From the NCBI GenBank assembly GCA_947258565.1, contig CAMYJB010000001.1:1-64000 (forward strand): a stretch of 64,000 bases of DNA, read 5' to 3'. Numbering within the stretch: the first letter of the stretch is position 1; every line of letters starts with the position of its first letter. A model generated the notes under the pieces. It worked only from the letters and a program-made list of their open reading frames with translations. It had not been told where the DNA came from and ran no database searches. The position numbers and the translations under genes are program-made. Shown one piece after another: positions 26,667-34,676 of the stretch. The stretch comes from an uncultured Woeseiaceae bacterium. GTDB lineage: Bacteria; Pseudomonadota; Gammaproteobacteria; Steroidobacterales; Woeseiaceae.

Positions 26667-27604
26667 GCGGCCCGCCTCCCGGGTTGCAGCGTAACCGCGA
26701 CAAAGACATCCTCGAGCGTTGCCGAGGACAGCGACGCCTGCGCGTCGAGGCCCGCGCTGCGCAACGCGGCGTCCACGGTACGCGTCGGCTCGCTGTGAGC
26801 GTCCGGTATGAGCACGCGCAGCCTCACGCCGAGCTGGGTCACGCTCGCAACCTCCGGGATCTCCGAGATCACCACCTGGGCATGGTACGGGTCGCTCGCA
26901 ATGACCTCGATGACATGCATGCCGGTGCTTGCCTGCAGCTCTGACGGCGTGCCGTCTGCGACCTTGACGCCCTGATCGAGGATCGCGAGCCGATGGCAGC
27001 GTTCGGCCTCGTCCATGTAGTGGGTCGATACGAGAATCGTCGTTCCGGCTTCGGCCAGCCGAAACAGGGCCGCCCAGAAATCGCGCCGGCTCTGCGGGTC
27101 GACCGCGCTCGTCGGCTCGTCGAGCAACAGCAATTCGGGGTGATGCAGCACAGCGCAGGCGAGGGCGAGGCGCTGCTTCTGGCCGCCGCTCATGGTGCCG
27201 GCGAGCTGCTTCTGCTGGTCGCGAAGGTTGTAGCGCTCGAGCAGTTCCTGGATGCGCGCGGCACGCTCGCGGCGCGGGTACGAGTAGATGTCGGCAATAA
27301 ACTGCAGGTTCTCGTGTACGGTCATGTCGCCGAACAGCGAGAACTTCTGTGTCATGTAGCCGATTCTCGGCTTGAGACGCCGTGCGTCACCGGGCACCTC
27401 GGTATCGAGCACCACGGCCTCGCCGTCGCTCGGCATCAGCAGGCCGCAGAGCATGCGTATCGTGGTCGACTTGCCCGAGCCGTTCGGCCCGAGGAAGCCG
27501 TAAATCTCCCCGCGCGGTACGTCGAGGTCGAGTTGACTGACAGCGACGAGATCACCGAAACGCTTGGTGAGCCCGCGTGCCTCGATAGCAAACTCCCGGT
27601 TCAT
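26663..27604 (-). CDS. ABC transporter ATP-binding protein
   Basis: This is a single-domain ABC ATPase of 313 residues. It shows Walker A GPNGSGKST, signature MSGGQKQRLALA, Walker B LLLLDEPTSAVDP and the H-loop STHYMDEAERC, followed by a C-terminal regulatory extension typical of ABC-2 exporters. Start and stop overlap the adaptor (27601-27604) and permease genes by four bases each, so the three proteins are translated together. Confidence 0.94.
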   Translation of the reverse strand: MNREFAIEARGLTKRFGDLVAVSQLDLDVPRGEIYGFLGPNGSGKSTTIRMLCGLLMPSDGEAVVLDTEVPGDARRLKPRIGYMTQKFSLFGDMTVHENLQFIADIYSYPRRERAARIQELLERYNLRDQQKQLAGTMSGGQKQRLALACAVLHHPELLLLDEPTSAVDPQSRRDFWAALFRLAEAGTTILVSTHYMDEAERCHRLAILDQGVKVADGTPSELQASTGMHVIEVIASDPYHAQVVISEIPEVASVTQLGVRLRVLIPDAHSEPTRTVDAALRSAGLDAQASLSSATLEDVFVAVTLQPGRRAA

Positions 27605-28572
27605 CGCCCGGCGTCCGGCAACAGCAACTCCACCTCCACCGGCACCCCGTCCGGGAGCCGCTCCGGCTGTTCCTCGATATCCACCTTCGCGAGGTAGGTC
27701 AGCCGGCCACGGTCCCGCTCCGTGAGCGCGAAATACGGCGTGAATGCAGCCTCGTGCGCAACCCAGCGGACCCGTCCGGCAAGTGGCGCGCTGGTGCCGT
27801 CGACGGCTATCCGCGCATCGATTCCGGGTCGCACGCGGGCGCGCAGGCGCTCGGGGACAAAGATCCGGGCGTAGGGCTGATCCCCGGCCAGCATGACGGC
27901 CACGGGCTGTCCGGCTGGCGGGCGCTCGCCGGGTTCGAACAAGCGGCTGTCGAATATACCGTCGACCGGGGCCACGAGCCGGAGACGCTCGACGTCGACG
28001 GACGCGCTGACGCGTCTCGCCTGTGCCTGGTGCAGAGACTGCTCGGCCTGCGCGAGCTCCTCGACCGTCGTGCCCGCCAGCACCTCTTCGAGCTGTGCAC
28101 GGCGAAGTGCCAGGTTGGCTTCCGCGGCGTCGAGCTCGGCTTTGGTGCGATCGCGCGTTTGTGGGGAAGCGAGTTCCTTTTCCAGCAGATTTTTCGCCCG
28201 CTGGAACTCTGCACGCCGGAACTCGATATCGCGGCTGGCGCCGGCAAGATTGGCACGGGCCTGCGCGATCTGCTCCTGCCTGGGGCCGCGGACCAGTTCG
28301 TCGAGCCTTGCCTGTGCCTGCCCGACGGCGGCTTCGGCCTCGCGCAGGCGCGCTCTGGCACGGGTGTCGTCCTGGCGGAGTATGAGCTGTCCGGCCGTAA
28401 CAGCTTCTCCCTCCGCGACGAGGATCTCGAGTATCGGTTCGTTCACCTCCGCGACGAGTTCGATCCGATCGGATGCCAGTTCGCCGACGACCATGTTGAG
28501 GTTGTCCGGGTTATCGCAGGCCGCAAGCGATATTGCTGCAAGGCCGACGACGATGAAATTTGCTGAACGCAT
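27601..28572 (-). CDS. HlyD-family periplasmic adaptor lipoprotein
   Basis: The 323-residue membrane fusion protein begins with a lipoprotein signal (lipobox LAAC, Cys19). The adaptor architecture follows: a lipoyl-type half domain, a long alpha-helical hairpin rich in A/R/E/Q (about residues 75-190), a second lipoyl half with RLRLVAPVDGIFDSRLFEPGE, and a beta-barrel. It would link the ABC exporter to an outer-membrane channel, which is not encoded here. It starts 13 nt after tetR. Confidence 0.9.
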   Translation of the reverse strand: MRSANFIVVGLAAISLAACDNPDNLNMVVGELASDRIELVAEVNEPILEILVAEGEAVTAGQLILRQDDTRARARLREAEAAVGQAQARLDELVRGPRQEQIAQARANLAGASRDIEFRRAEFQRAKNLLEKELASPQTRDRTKAELDAAEANLALRRAQLEEVLAGTTVEELAQAEQSLHQAQARRVSASVDVERLRLVAPVDGIFDSRLFEPGERPPAGQPVAVMLAGDQPYARIFVPERLRARVRPGIDARIAVDGTSAPLAGRVRWVAHEAAFTPYFALTERDRGRLTYLAKVDIEEQPERLPDGVPVEVELLLPDAGR

Positions 28573-28585
28573 CCGTTTGCTCCGT

Positions 28586-29194
28586 TTATGCCCTGATGTA
28601 GGCGAGAATCATGTCTACGTGCGTTTCGATCAGCCTGTCGGTATCGAGCGATCGATCCGCGAATACGATGCCCCAGACGATCGACATCATGACCGGGGCG
28701 ACGAAAAGCTGCGGCAGTTCATTGACGGCGCTCTCGCGGAACTCGCCGTTCGCGACGCCACGCTCGAGCAGCTGCCGGAGCGCAGCAAGCCCGCGCGATG
28801 CGACGTTGTCCCAGTAGTACTCGACGAGATCAGGGTGCTTGGGCGCCTCCGAGATCATCAGGCGGATGACCACGCTCGCGGGAGAGCCGGGCAGGCGTTT
28901 CATGAATGTGAGCAGGGGCCCGCGGATGAAGGCTTCGGCACTGAGTGCCGAGCTGTCCAGCGTGCGGGTCAGCTCGTCGACGCGCGGCGTGACGACGCCG
29001 CGGATGACCGCTTTGAACAGCTCCTCCTTGGTCTTGAAGTACAGGTAAAGGAGGCCCTTGCTGACGCCCGCCCGCCGGGCAACGTCCTCCACCTTGGTGG
29101 CCGCAAAGCCTTTTTCGGCAAACGCAGCAAACGCCGCCTCGGTGATCTCCTGCGGGCGGTCCTTTTTGCGGCGCTGATAGCGCGGCTCTGCCAT
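28586..29194 (-). CDS. TetR-family repressor of the export operon
   Basis: This 202-residue regulator has an N-terminal helix-turn-helix (VEDVARRAGVSKGLLYLYFKTKEELF) and a ligand-binding C-terminal domain (TetR_C-like, with FVAPVMMSIVWGIVFADRSL). It is the first gene of the operon tetR-adaptor-ATPase-permease. Two matched TGAC-N6-GTCA sites sit over its promoter, so autorepression and ligand-induced export are likely. Confidence 0.92.
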   Translation of the reverse strand: MAEPRYQRRKKDRPQEITEAAFAAFAEKGFAATKVEDVARRAGVSKGLLYLYFKTKEELFKAVIRGVVTPRVDELTRTLDSSALSAEAFIRGPLLTFMKRLPGSPASVVIRLMISEAPKHPDLVEYYWDNVASRGLAALRQLLERGVANGEFRESAVNELPQLFVAPVMMSIVWGIVFADRSLDTDRLIETHVDMILAYIRA

Positions 29195-29207
29195 GTCGAT
29201 CTCTTAC

Positions 29208-29253
29208 TGACTTGCTGGTCAGCAAGTATAATTAATGACCAGCAGGTCAGCAA
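29208..29253 (-). promoter_or_regulatory. tetR promoter with two TGAC-N6-GTCA operators
   Basis: Operator 1 at 29208-29221 (TGAC-TTGCTG-GTCA) and operator 2 at 29236-29249 (TGAC-CAGCAG-GTCA) have centres 28 bp apart. The minus-strand promoter is TTGCTG (29248-29253), a 17-bp spacer and TATACT (29225-29230). Operator 2 covers part of the -35 and the spacer; operator 1 covers the start site. Occupation would block RNA polymerase, giving autoregulation by the adjacent TetR protein. Confidence 0.75.
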
Positions 29254-29329
29254 GGTTTTTCGAGGCGCGGGCCGCGTGCGTGTCCACGGCGATTCCCGCG
29301 GCCTGCCGTGTCCGTCATAATGCGGCCCC

Positions 29330-30157
29330 ATGTTTACCTACCTCGATCCCGCCGTTCGCCAGCGCCTGATTGCGGAAGGCAAGCTGATCCGCATCGGCCG
29401 CGAGGGGCGCAAGCTCGATCCGGACGAGGAGGGCGGCGGCCAGGCAATCAGCATCCTCGGACCCATCCCGTTGCCGCTGGCGCTGGGCGCGCTGCGGCTG
29501 ACCGTCACCTGGTATGCCTGCGTCCGCAACACGGAGTTGTCGAAAGTCCAGGAACTTGCGGATCAGCTGCGGGCGCAGCACACCCAAGCGCTGTTTGCGA
29601 ACCTCGCCTCATCGATGGCCGTGAACTGCGTACTCATCGTCGGCGATCCTGGCGGCTGGACGAACCCGCTGCTGCGCGTGCACTCGAGCTGCCTCACCGG
29701 GGATGTCTTCGGTTCGGAGCGGTGCGAGTGCGGGCCGCAACTGCAGCACGCGATTGCGGCCATTGCCGACGACGAGCAGGGTGGCATGGTGGTCTACATG
29801 TCGGGCCACGAAGGACGGGGAATCGGACTGTGGGCCAAGGCGGCAACCTACCTTTTGCAGGACGCGGGCGAAAATACCTACCAGGCGAACCGCTCACTCG
29901 GTTTGCCCGACGACTCGCGGGACTTCAGCGACGCAGCGACCTTGATTCGATACTTTTATGGCGAGAAGCCGTTTCGGCTGTTGACCAACAATCCGAAAAA
30001 ACTCGACGATCTCGCCGCGCACGGCCTCAATAACGTTACGCCGATCAAGCACGTCATCGGCGTGACCGAGGCGAATCGCCGTTACCTGGAGGCGAAGAAG
30101 GGCTGGGGTCACAGGCTGGATCCCGAGGATCTCGACCAGGCCCCCGGAGAAAGTTGA
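29330..30157 (+). CDS. ribA: GTP cyclohydrolase II (RibA-type)
   Basis: The enzyme opens GTP to 2,5-diamino-6-ribosylamino-pyrimidinone phosphate, the first step of riboflavin synthesis. The 275-residue chain carries the zinc-binding cysteines in SSCLTGDVFGSERCEC (C-x10-C-x-C) near residue 124, the catalytic HEGRGIGL near residue 162, and LLTNNPKKLDDL. About 80 residues precede the usual RibA core, longer than E. coli RibA (196 residues), and no DHBP synthase domain is visible in that extension. It stands alone, converging on queF with a 3-nt gap. Confidence 0.9.
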   Translation: MFTYLDPAVRQRLIAEGKLIRIGREGRKLDPDEEGGGQAISILGPIPLPLALGALRLTVTWYACVRNTELSKVQELADQLRAQHTQALFANLASSMAVNCVLIVGDPGGWTNPLLRVHSSCLTGDVFGSERCECGPQLQHAIAAIADDEQGGMVVYMSGHEGRGIGLWAKAATYLLQDAGENTYQANRSLGLPDDSRDFSDAATLIRYFYGEKPFRLLTNNPKKLDDLAAHGLNNVTPIKHVIGVTEANRRYLEAKKGWGHRLDPEDLDQAPGES

Positions 30158-30160
30158 TAC

Positions 30161-30973
30161 CTACTGCCGCCAGAGACGCAGATTTCGCGGCGCATCCTCG
30201 AAATTGGAACGGAACGGATTGATATCGATCCCGCCACGCCGCTGGTAGCGCGCGTATACCGTCAGTTTGTGGGCGCCGCAGCGTTCCACGATGTCGACGA
30301 ACATACGCTCGACGCAGTTTTCGTGGAAATCCTGGTGCTGGCGATACGAGACGATATAGCGCAGCAGCGACGCGCGTTCGATCCTGGGTCCCTCGTAACA
30401 GAACAGCACGCTGCCCAGGTCCGGCTGTGCCGTTACGGGGCAGAGACTGCGCAACGCGTCGGAATACAGGTCTTCGCTCACGACTGTTGCCGCATCGGCG
30501 CGCAGCAGGTCTGCATTGACCTCCCACTCGCCGCACCCGGTGCTGATGCGGTCGAGCGACTCACCGGGCAGCCGCTGCAGTCCGCGGGCCTGGCTACTGC
30601 CCAGCGTGTCGATCCGGACCGACACGTCCGCACCGGTGCAGTCGCCCAGATCTCCGGCGATGAGGTCGCGGACGGCAGCGGGCGATGCATGCCCGGACAT
30701 GGCAAACGAGCCCAGGTAGAGTTTCATCGATTTCGATTCCACGATGCCCGGTGAATCCGCCGGAATGCGGATCTCCGCGGTAGCTGCCTGCGGCTGACCG
30801 CGCGCGTCCAGCCAGGTCAGGTCCCAGGCATTCCAGATGTCGACACCGGAGAACGGCACGACCTTGCCGAGACCGATGCGCTCGCGGTTGCCGGCCCTTT
30901 CGATGCGGCATAACGTATCCGGCGCATAGCGGTCGGGATACCTAGTGGTTTTTCCGAGTGGCAATTCAGTCAT
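30161..30973 (-). CDS. queF: NADPH-dependent preQ0 reductase QueF
   Basis: QueF reduces 7-cyano-7-deazaguanine to preQ1 in queuosine tRNA modification. At 270 residues it is the bimodular (YqcD) type. The N-half carries VESKSMKLYL; the C-half carries the catalytic cysteine in LCPVTAQPD and FHENCVERMFVDI. ATG 30973 was chosen; a TTG at 30988 would add five residues. Other queuosine genes are absent. It diverges from the cyanophycinase gene. Confidence 0.94.
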   Translation of the reverse strand: MTELPLGKTTRYPDRYAPDTLCRIERAGNRERIGLGKVVPFSGVDIWNAWDLTWLDARGQPQAATAEIRIPADSPGIVESKSMKLYLGSFAMSGHASPAAVRDLIAGDLGDCTGADVSVRIDTLGSSQARGLQRLPGESLDRISTGCGEWEVNADLLRADAATVVSEDLYSDALRSLCPVTAQPDLGSVLFCYEGPRIERASLLRYIVSYRQHQDFHENCVERMFVDIVERCGAHKLTVYARYQRRGGIDINPFRSNFEDAPRNLRLWRQ

Positions 30974-31016
30974 GGTCGTCGTGTACAATACCGGACCGAT
31001 CCCAGCAAGTGTCTTA

Positions 31017-31847
31017 ATGAGCCCGTCAACCCAAGCAAGCGGCGAAGACCGCGGCTACATCATCCCTATCGGCGGCGGCGAAGAAAAGCTGCACAACCCC
31101 GAAATCCTCGATCGCTTCGTCGAACTCTGCGGCGGCAAGGATTCGCGCATCAGTATCATCCCGACGGCGAGCGAACTCGAGGATACCGGCCGTAACTACG
31201 AGAAGCTGTTTCGCCGGCTCGGCGTAAAACACGCCAGGGTGCTCGCATTCGAGACCCGGGAGGATTGCCAGTCGAGCAGCGAACTCGAGTATATCGACAA
31301 GTCCGACGGCGTTTTCATGACCGGCGGCAACCAGCTGCGCCTGTCGACGACCATCGGCGGCACCGAGGTCGCGCAACGCATCCGGCGCCGCAATGCCGGG
31401 GGCATGCACGTGGCCGGCACTTCGGCGGGAGCGGCCTTCATGCCCGAGCACATGATTGCGGGCGGCATCGAGGGCAGCACGCCGCATCCCGACATGGTGA
31501 CCATGGCGCCGGGGCTGGGCCTGACCAACAAGTTCATCGTCGACCAGCATTTTCGCGAGCGTGATCGCCTCGGGCGCCTGCTCACGGCACTCGCCTACAA
31601 TCCGTTTGCGGTCGGCCTCGGCCTGGACGAGGACACCGCGGCATTCATACGCCCGGACGAACAGCTCGATGTCGTCGGCAGCGGCGGAATTACGGTCATC
31701 GACCCGACGGAACTGAGTTATTCTTCCATGGACCAGGCGCGGCGGGGGGATCCCGTGAGCCTGATCGGTGTAAAACTGCACATCCTGATCGCGGGCGGGC
31801 ACTTCGACGCTATGACCCGAGAGGCAAGTGCCGCGCTCGCAGGATAG
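31017..31847 (+). CDS. cphB: Cyanophycinase
   Basis: This S51-family serine exopeptidase cleaves cyanophycin (multi-L-arginyl-poly-L-aspartate) to beta-Asp-Arg dipeptides. The 276-residue protein has the nucleophile elbow GTSAGAAFM with Ser136, the PIGGGEEKL N-terminal motif, TGGNQLRL and DQHFRERDRLGRL, all typical of cyanophycinase rather than PepE. It lacks a signal peptide, so it is the intracellular form. ATG 31017 was preferred to the longer frame from 30945, which overlaps queF. It is the first gene of a three-gene cyanophycin operon. Confidence 0.93.
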   Translation: MSPSTQASGEDRGYIIPIGGGEEKLHNPEILDRFVELCGGKDSRISIIPTASELEDTGRNYEKLFRRLGVKHARVLAFETREDCQSSSELEYIDKSDGVFMTGGNQLRLSTTIGGTEVAQRIRRRNAGGMHVAGTSAGAAFMPEHMIAGGIEGSTPHPDMVTMAPGLGLTNKFIVDQHFRERDRLGRLLTALAYNPFAVGLGLDEDTAAFIRPDEQLDVVGSGGITVIDPTELSYSSMDQARRGDPVSLIGVKLHILIAGGHFDAMTREASAALAG

Positions 31848-31868
31848 CCGCACGACAGGACTACAACA

Positions 31869-34655
31869 ATGAAGATCGTCAGCACCAACGTCTACGTTGG
31901 TCCGAATATCTGGGCCCACTTCCGGGTCATCCGTCACATCATCGACCTCGGCGAACTCGAGGCGTGGCCCACCGGCCGTCTCGGCGAGGCATTCATCGAG
32001 CCGCTGCTCGAGGTGCTGCCGGGCCTGCATGAACACGGCTGCTCGTACAAGGAGCCGGGCGGGTTCGTGCGGCGCCTGCACGAAGACGAGGGCACGTGGC
32101 TGGGGCACGTCATGGAACACGTGGCGATCGAATTGCAGAACGTCGCAGGCTCGCCCGTCACCTATGGCCGCACGCGGTCGATCGAAGGCCAGCCGGGCGT
32201 CTACAACATGGTGTTCCAGTACAAGGATGAGGCGGTCGGCCGCGAGGCCAGCGCGCTTGCGCTGAAACTGTTGCTGAGCCTGTTACCGGACGAGATAAAG
32301 CCCGACGACGCACCACCATCGGACTGGGACTTCGAAGCAGAGCGCGACGGTTTCATCCGCTACGCGCAAGCGCGCGCGCTGGGGCCCAGCACCGCCTCGC
32401 TGGTGCGCGCGGCGGAGGAGCGCGACATCCCCTGGCTGAGGCTCAATCGCTACAGCCTCGTGCAGTTCGGTCACGGTCGCTTCCAGCAGCGCATCCAGGC
32501 GACGACGACCGGCATGACCGGCAATATCGCTGTGGAACTTGCGGGCGACAAGGAAGAAACCAACGGTATCCTGCGTGACCTCGGCCTTCCGGTTCCCGAG
32601 CAGCGCCTCGTCCGCGGCCGTCGCGATGCCGTGCGCGCAGCAAAGGCCATCGGCTTCCCGGTGGTGCTGAAGCCGCTTGCCGGGAACCACGGCCGTGGCG
32701 TGTCGATCAATCTGAAGACCGCCGAAGAGGTCGAAGTCGCGTTCGAGAAGGCACAGGAACACGGCCGCACGGTGATCGTGGAAAGCTACATCGAGGGTTA
32801 CGATCACCGCCTGCTCGTCATCGACGGCAAGCTCGTGGCCGCGGCCAAGCGCGAGCCCGGGCACGTCGTCGGTGACGGCCGGCACACGATCGAGCAGCTC
32901 GTGGACATCGTCAACGAAGACCCGCGCCGTGGCGTGGGCCACGAAAAAGTCCTCACGCGCCTCGAGTTCGATCACCAGGCGGAGCGGCTGCTGAAAAAGA
33001 TCGGCTACGACAAGGACACGGTGCCGGCGAAAGACGAGGTTGTCTATTTGCGCTCCACCGCAAACCTGTCGACGGGCGGCACGGCCATCGACGTCACCGA
33101 CACGATTCACCCCGACAACCGCGAGATGGCGATCCGTGCAATCAACGCCATCGGTCTCGACATCGGCGGCGTCGATTTCCTGACCAGGGATATTACGCTT
33201 TCCTACCGTGAAGCCGGCGGCGCGATTTGCGAAGTCAACGCCGGTCCCGGCTTTCGCATGCACGTCGCGCCGAGCGAAGGCACGCCGCGTGACGTCGGCG
33301 GCGCCGTTGTCGACATGCTGTTTCCGCCCGGCGCGCCGACCCGCGTGCCGATCGCCGCGGTCACGGGCACCAACGGCAAGACGACGACATCGCGGATGCT
33401 TGCACACATCCTGAAGTTATCGGGGTTCACGGTCGGACTGACCTCGACCGACGGCGTCTATATCGACGGCAAGCTCAGCGTCTCGGGCGACATGACAGGG
33501 CCGAAGTCGGCGCAGATGATCCTGCGCGATCCTTCCGTCGATGCGGCCGTCATGGAGACGGCGCGCGGCGGCATGTTGCGCAGCGGCCTCGGCTTCGAGC
33601 GCTGCGAAGTTGCGGCCTGCCTGAACGTGTCTGGCGATCATCTCGGCCTGCGCGGTATCGACACGGTCGAGCAACTCGCGGAGGTCAAGCGCGTGCCGGT
33701 CGAAATTGCGACCGACGCGGCCGTGCTCAACGCGGATGACCCCCTGTGCCTGCAGATGGCCGACTACACCGATGCGAATCGTCTCTCTTACGTCACGATG
33801 AATCCGTCGCACGCCCTGGTGAAACAGCACATCAATGCGGGCGGGCAGGCGTTCGTGCTCGAACAGGCGATGAACGGCCACATGATCACGATCTACGACG
33901 GCGAAACACACACGCCGCTCCTGTGGACACACCTGATTCCCGCGACGATCGAAGGGCGCGCGATGCACAATGTGCAGAACGCCATGTTTGCGGCCGCACT
34001 CGCCTACAACATGGGCGTCGGCCTCGAGGATATCCGTCACGGGTTGCGCACCTTCGACACGACCTTCTTCCAGGCACCCGGCCGCATGAATATCTACGAC
34101 GAACATCCCTTCAAGGTGATGCTCGACTACGCCCACAACCCTGCCGCGGTGAAAGCTATTTGCGACGTCGTCGAACGCTTCGACGTGGAGGGCCGCTGCA
34201 TCGTTGTGCTGGCCGCGCCCGGCGATCGCCGCGACCAGGACATCCGCGATATCGCAGCCATCGCAGCCGGACGTTTCGATCACTATATCTGCCGGCGCGA
34301 CGACAACCCGCGGGGTCGTGCTCCGGAAGAGGTACCTGTAATGCTCAAGGACAGGCTGCTTGAGGACGGCATTTCAGCAGATGCCATCGAGGTGATCCCC
34401 GACGAGCAGGAGGCGACGCTGCGCGCGCTCGAAATGGCAGCGCCGGGCGACTTCGTCCTCGTGCTCGGCGACAACGTCAAGCGCACCTGGAAACAGATCA
34501 TCTATTTCAACTCGGGTGCTCACGGCGAGGAGGTTAAGAGCAAGGCGCCGATTACACTCGAGCTGCCGGAGACCGAGGATTTCACCTTCGACGCCGATGT
34601 CGAGCTGATCAGCGATGAACGCGGTGTCCGTATCGCAAGGGAAGAAGCGGACTAG
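31869..34655 (+). CDS. cphA: Cyanophycin synthetase CphA
   Basis: CphA polymerises aspartate and adds arginine side chains using ATP. The 928-residue length is slightly above the cyanobacterial norm. The order is an N-terminal domain (about 1-160), an ATP-grasp domain (about 210-480, with KPLAGNHGRGVSI and VESYIEGYDHRLLVIDG) that adds Asp, and a Mur-ligase-like domain with P-loop TGTNGKTTTS near residue 498 that adds Arg, followed by HNVQNAMFAAALAYNMG and DYAHNPAA. Both active sites look intact. The gene starts 21 nt after cyanophycinase and a second Mur ligase gene follows 21 nt later. Confidence 0.96.
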   Translation: MKIVSTNVYVGPNIWAHFRVIRHIIDLGELEAWPTGRLGEAFIEPLLEVLPGLHEHGCSYKEPGGFVRRLHEDEGTWLGHVMEHVAIELQNVAGSPVTYGRTRSIEGQPGVYNMVFQYKDEAVGREASALALKLLLSLLPDEIKPDDAPPSDWDFEAERDGFIRYAQARALGPSTASLVRAAEERDIPWLRLNRYSLVQFGHGRFQQRIQATTTGMTGNIAVELAGDKEETNGILRDLGLPVPEQRLVRGRRDAVRAAKAIGFPVVLKPLAGNHGRGVSINLKTAEEVEVAFEKAQEHGRTVIVESYIEGYDHRLLVIDGKLVAAAKREPGHVVGDGRHTIEQLVDIVNEDPRRGVGHEKVLTRLEFDHQAERLLKKIGYDKDTVPAKDEVVYLRSTANLSTGGTAIDVTDTIHPDNREMAIRAINAIGLDIGGVDFLTRDITLSYREAGGAICEVNAGPGFRMHVAPSEGTPRDVGGAVVDMLFPPGAPTRVPIAAVTGTNGKTTTSRMLAHILKLSGFTVGLTSTDGVYIDGKLSVSGDMTGPKSAQMILRDPSVDAAVMETARGGMLRSGLGFERCEVAACLNVSGDHLGLRGIDTVEQLAEVKRVPVEIATDAAVLNADDPLCLQMADYTDANRLSYVTMNPSHALVKQHINAGGQAFVLEQAMNGHMITIYDGETHTPLLWTHLIPATIEGRAMHNVQNAMFAAALAYNMGVGLEDIRHGLRTFDTTFFQAPGRMNIYDEHPFKVMLDYAHNPAAVKAICDVVERFDVEGRCIVVLAAPGDRRDQDIRDIAAIAAGRFDHYICRRDDNPRGRAPEEVPVMLKDRLLEDGISADAIEVIPDEQEATLRALEMAAPGDFVLVLGDNVKRTWKQIIYFNSGAHGEEVKSKAPITLELPETEDFTFDADVELISDERGVRIAREEAD

Positions 34656-34676
34656 GGCCTGTCGAAACGGGGCGGA

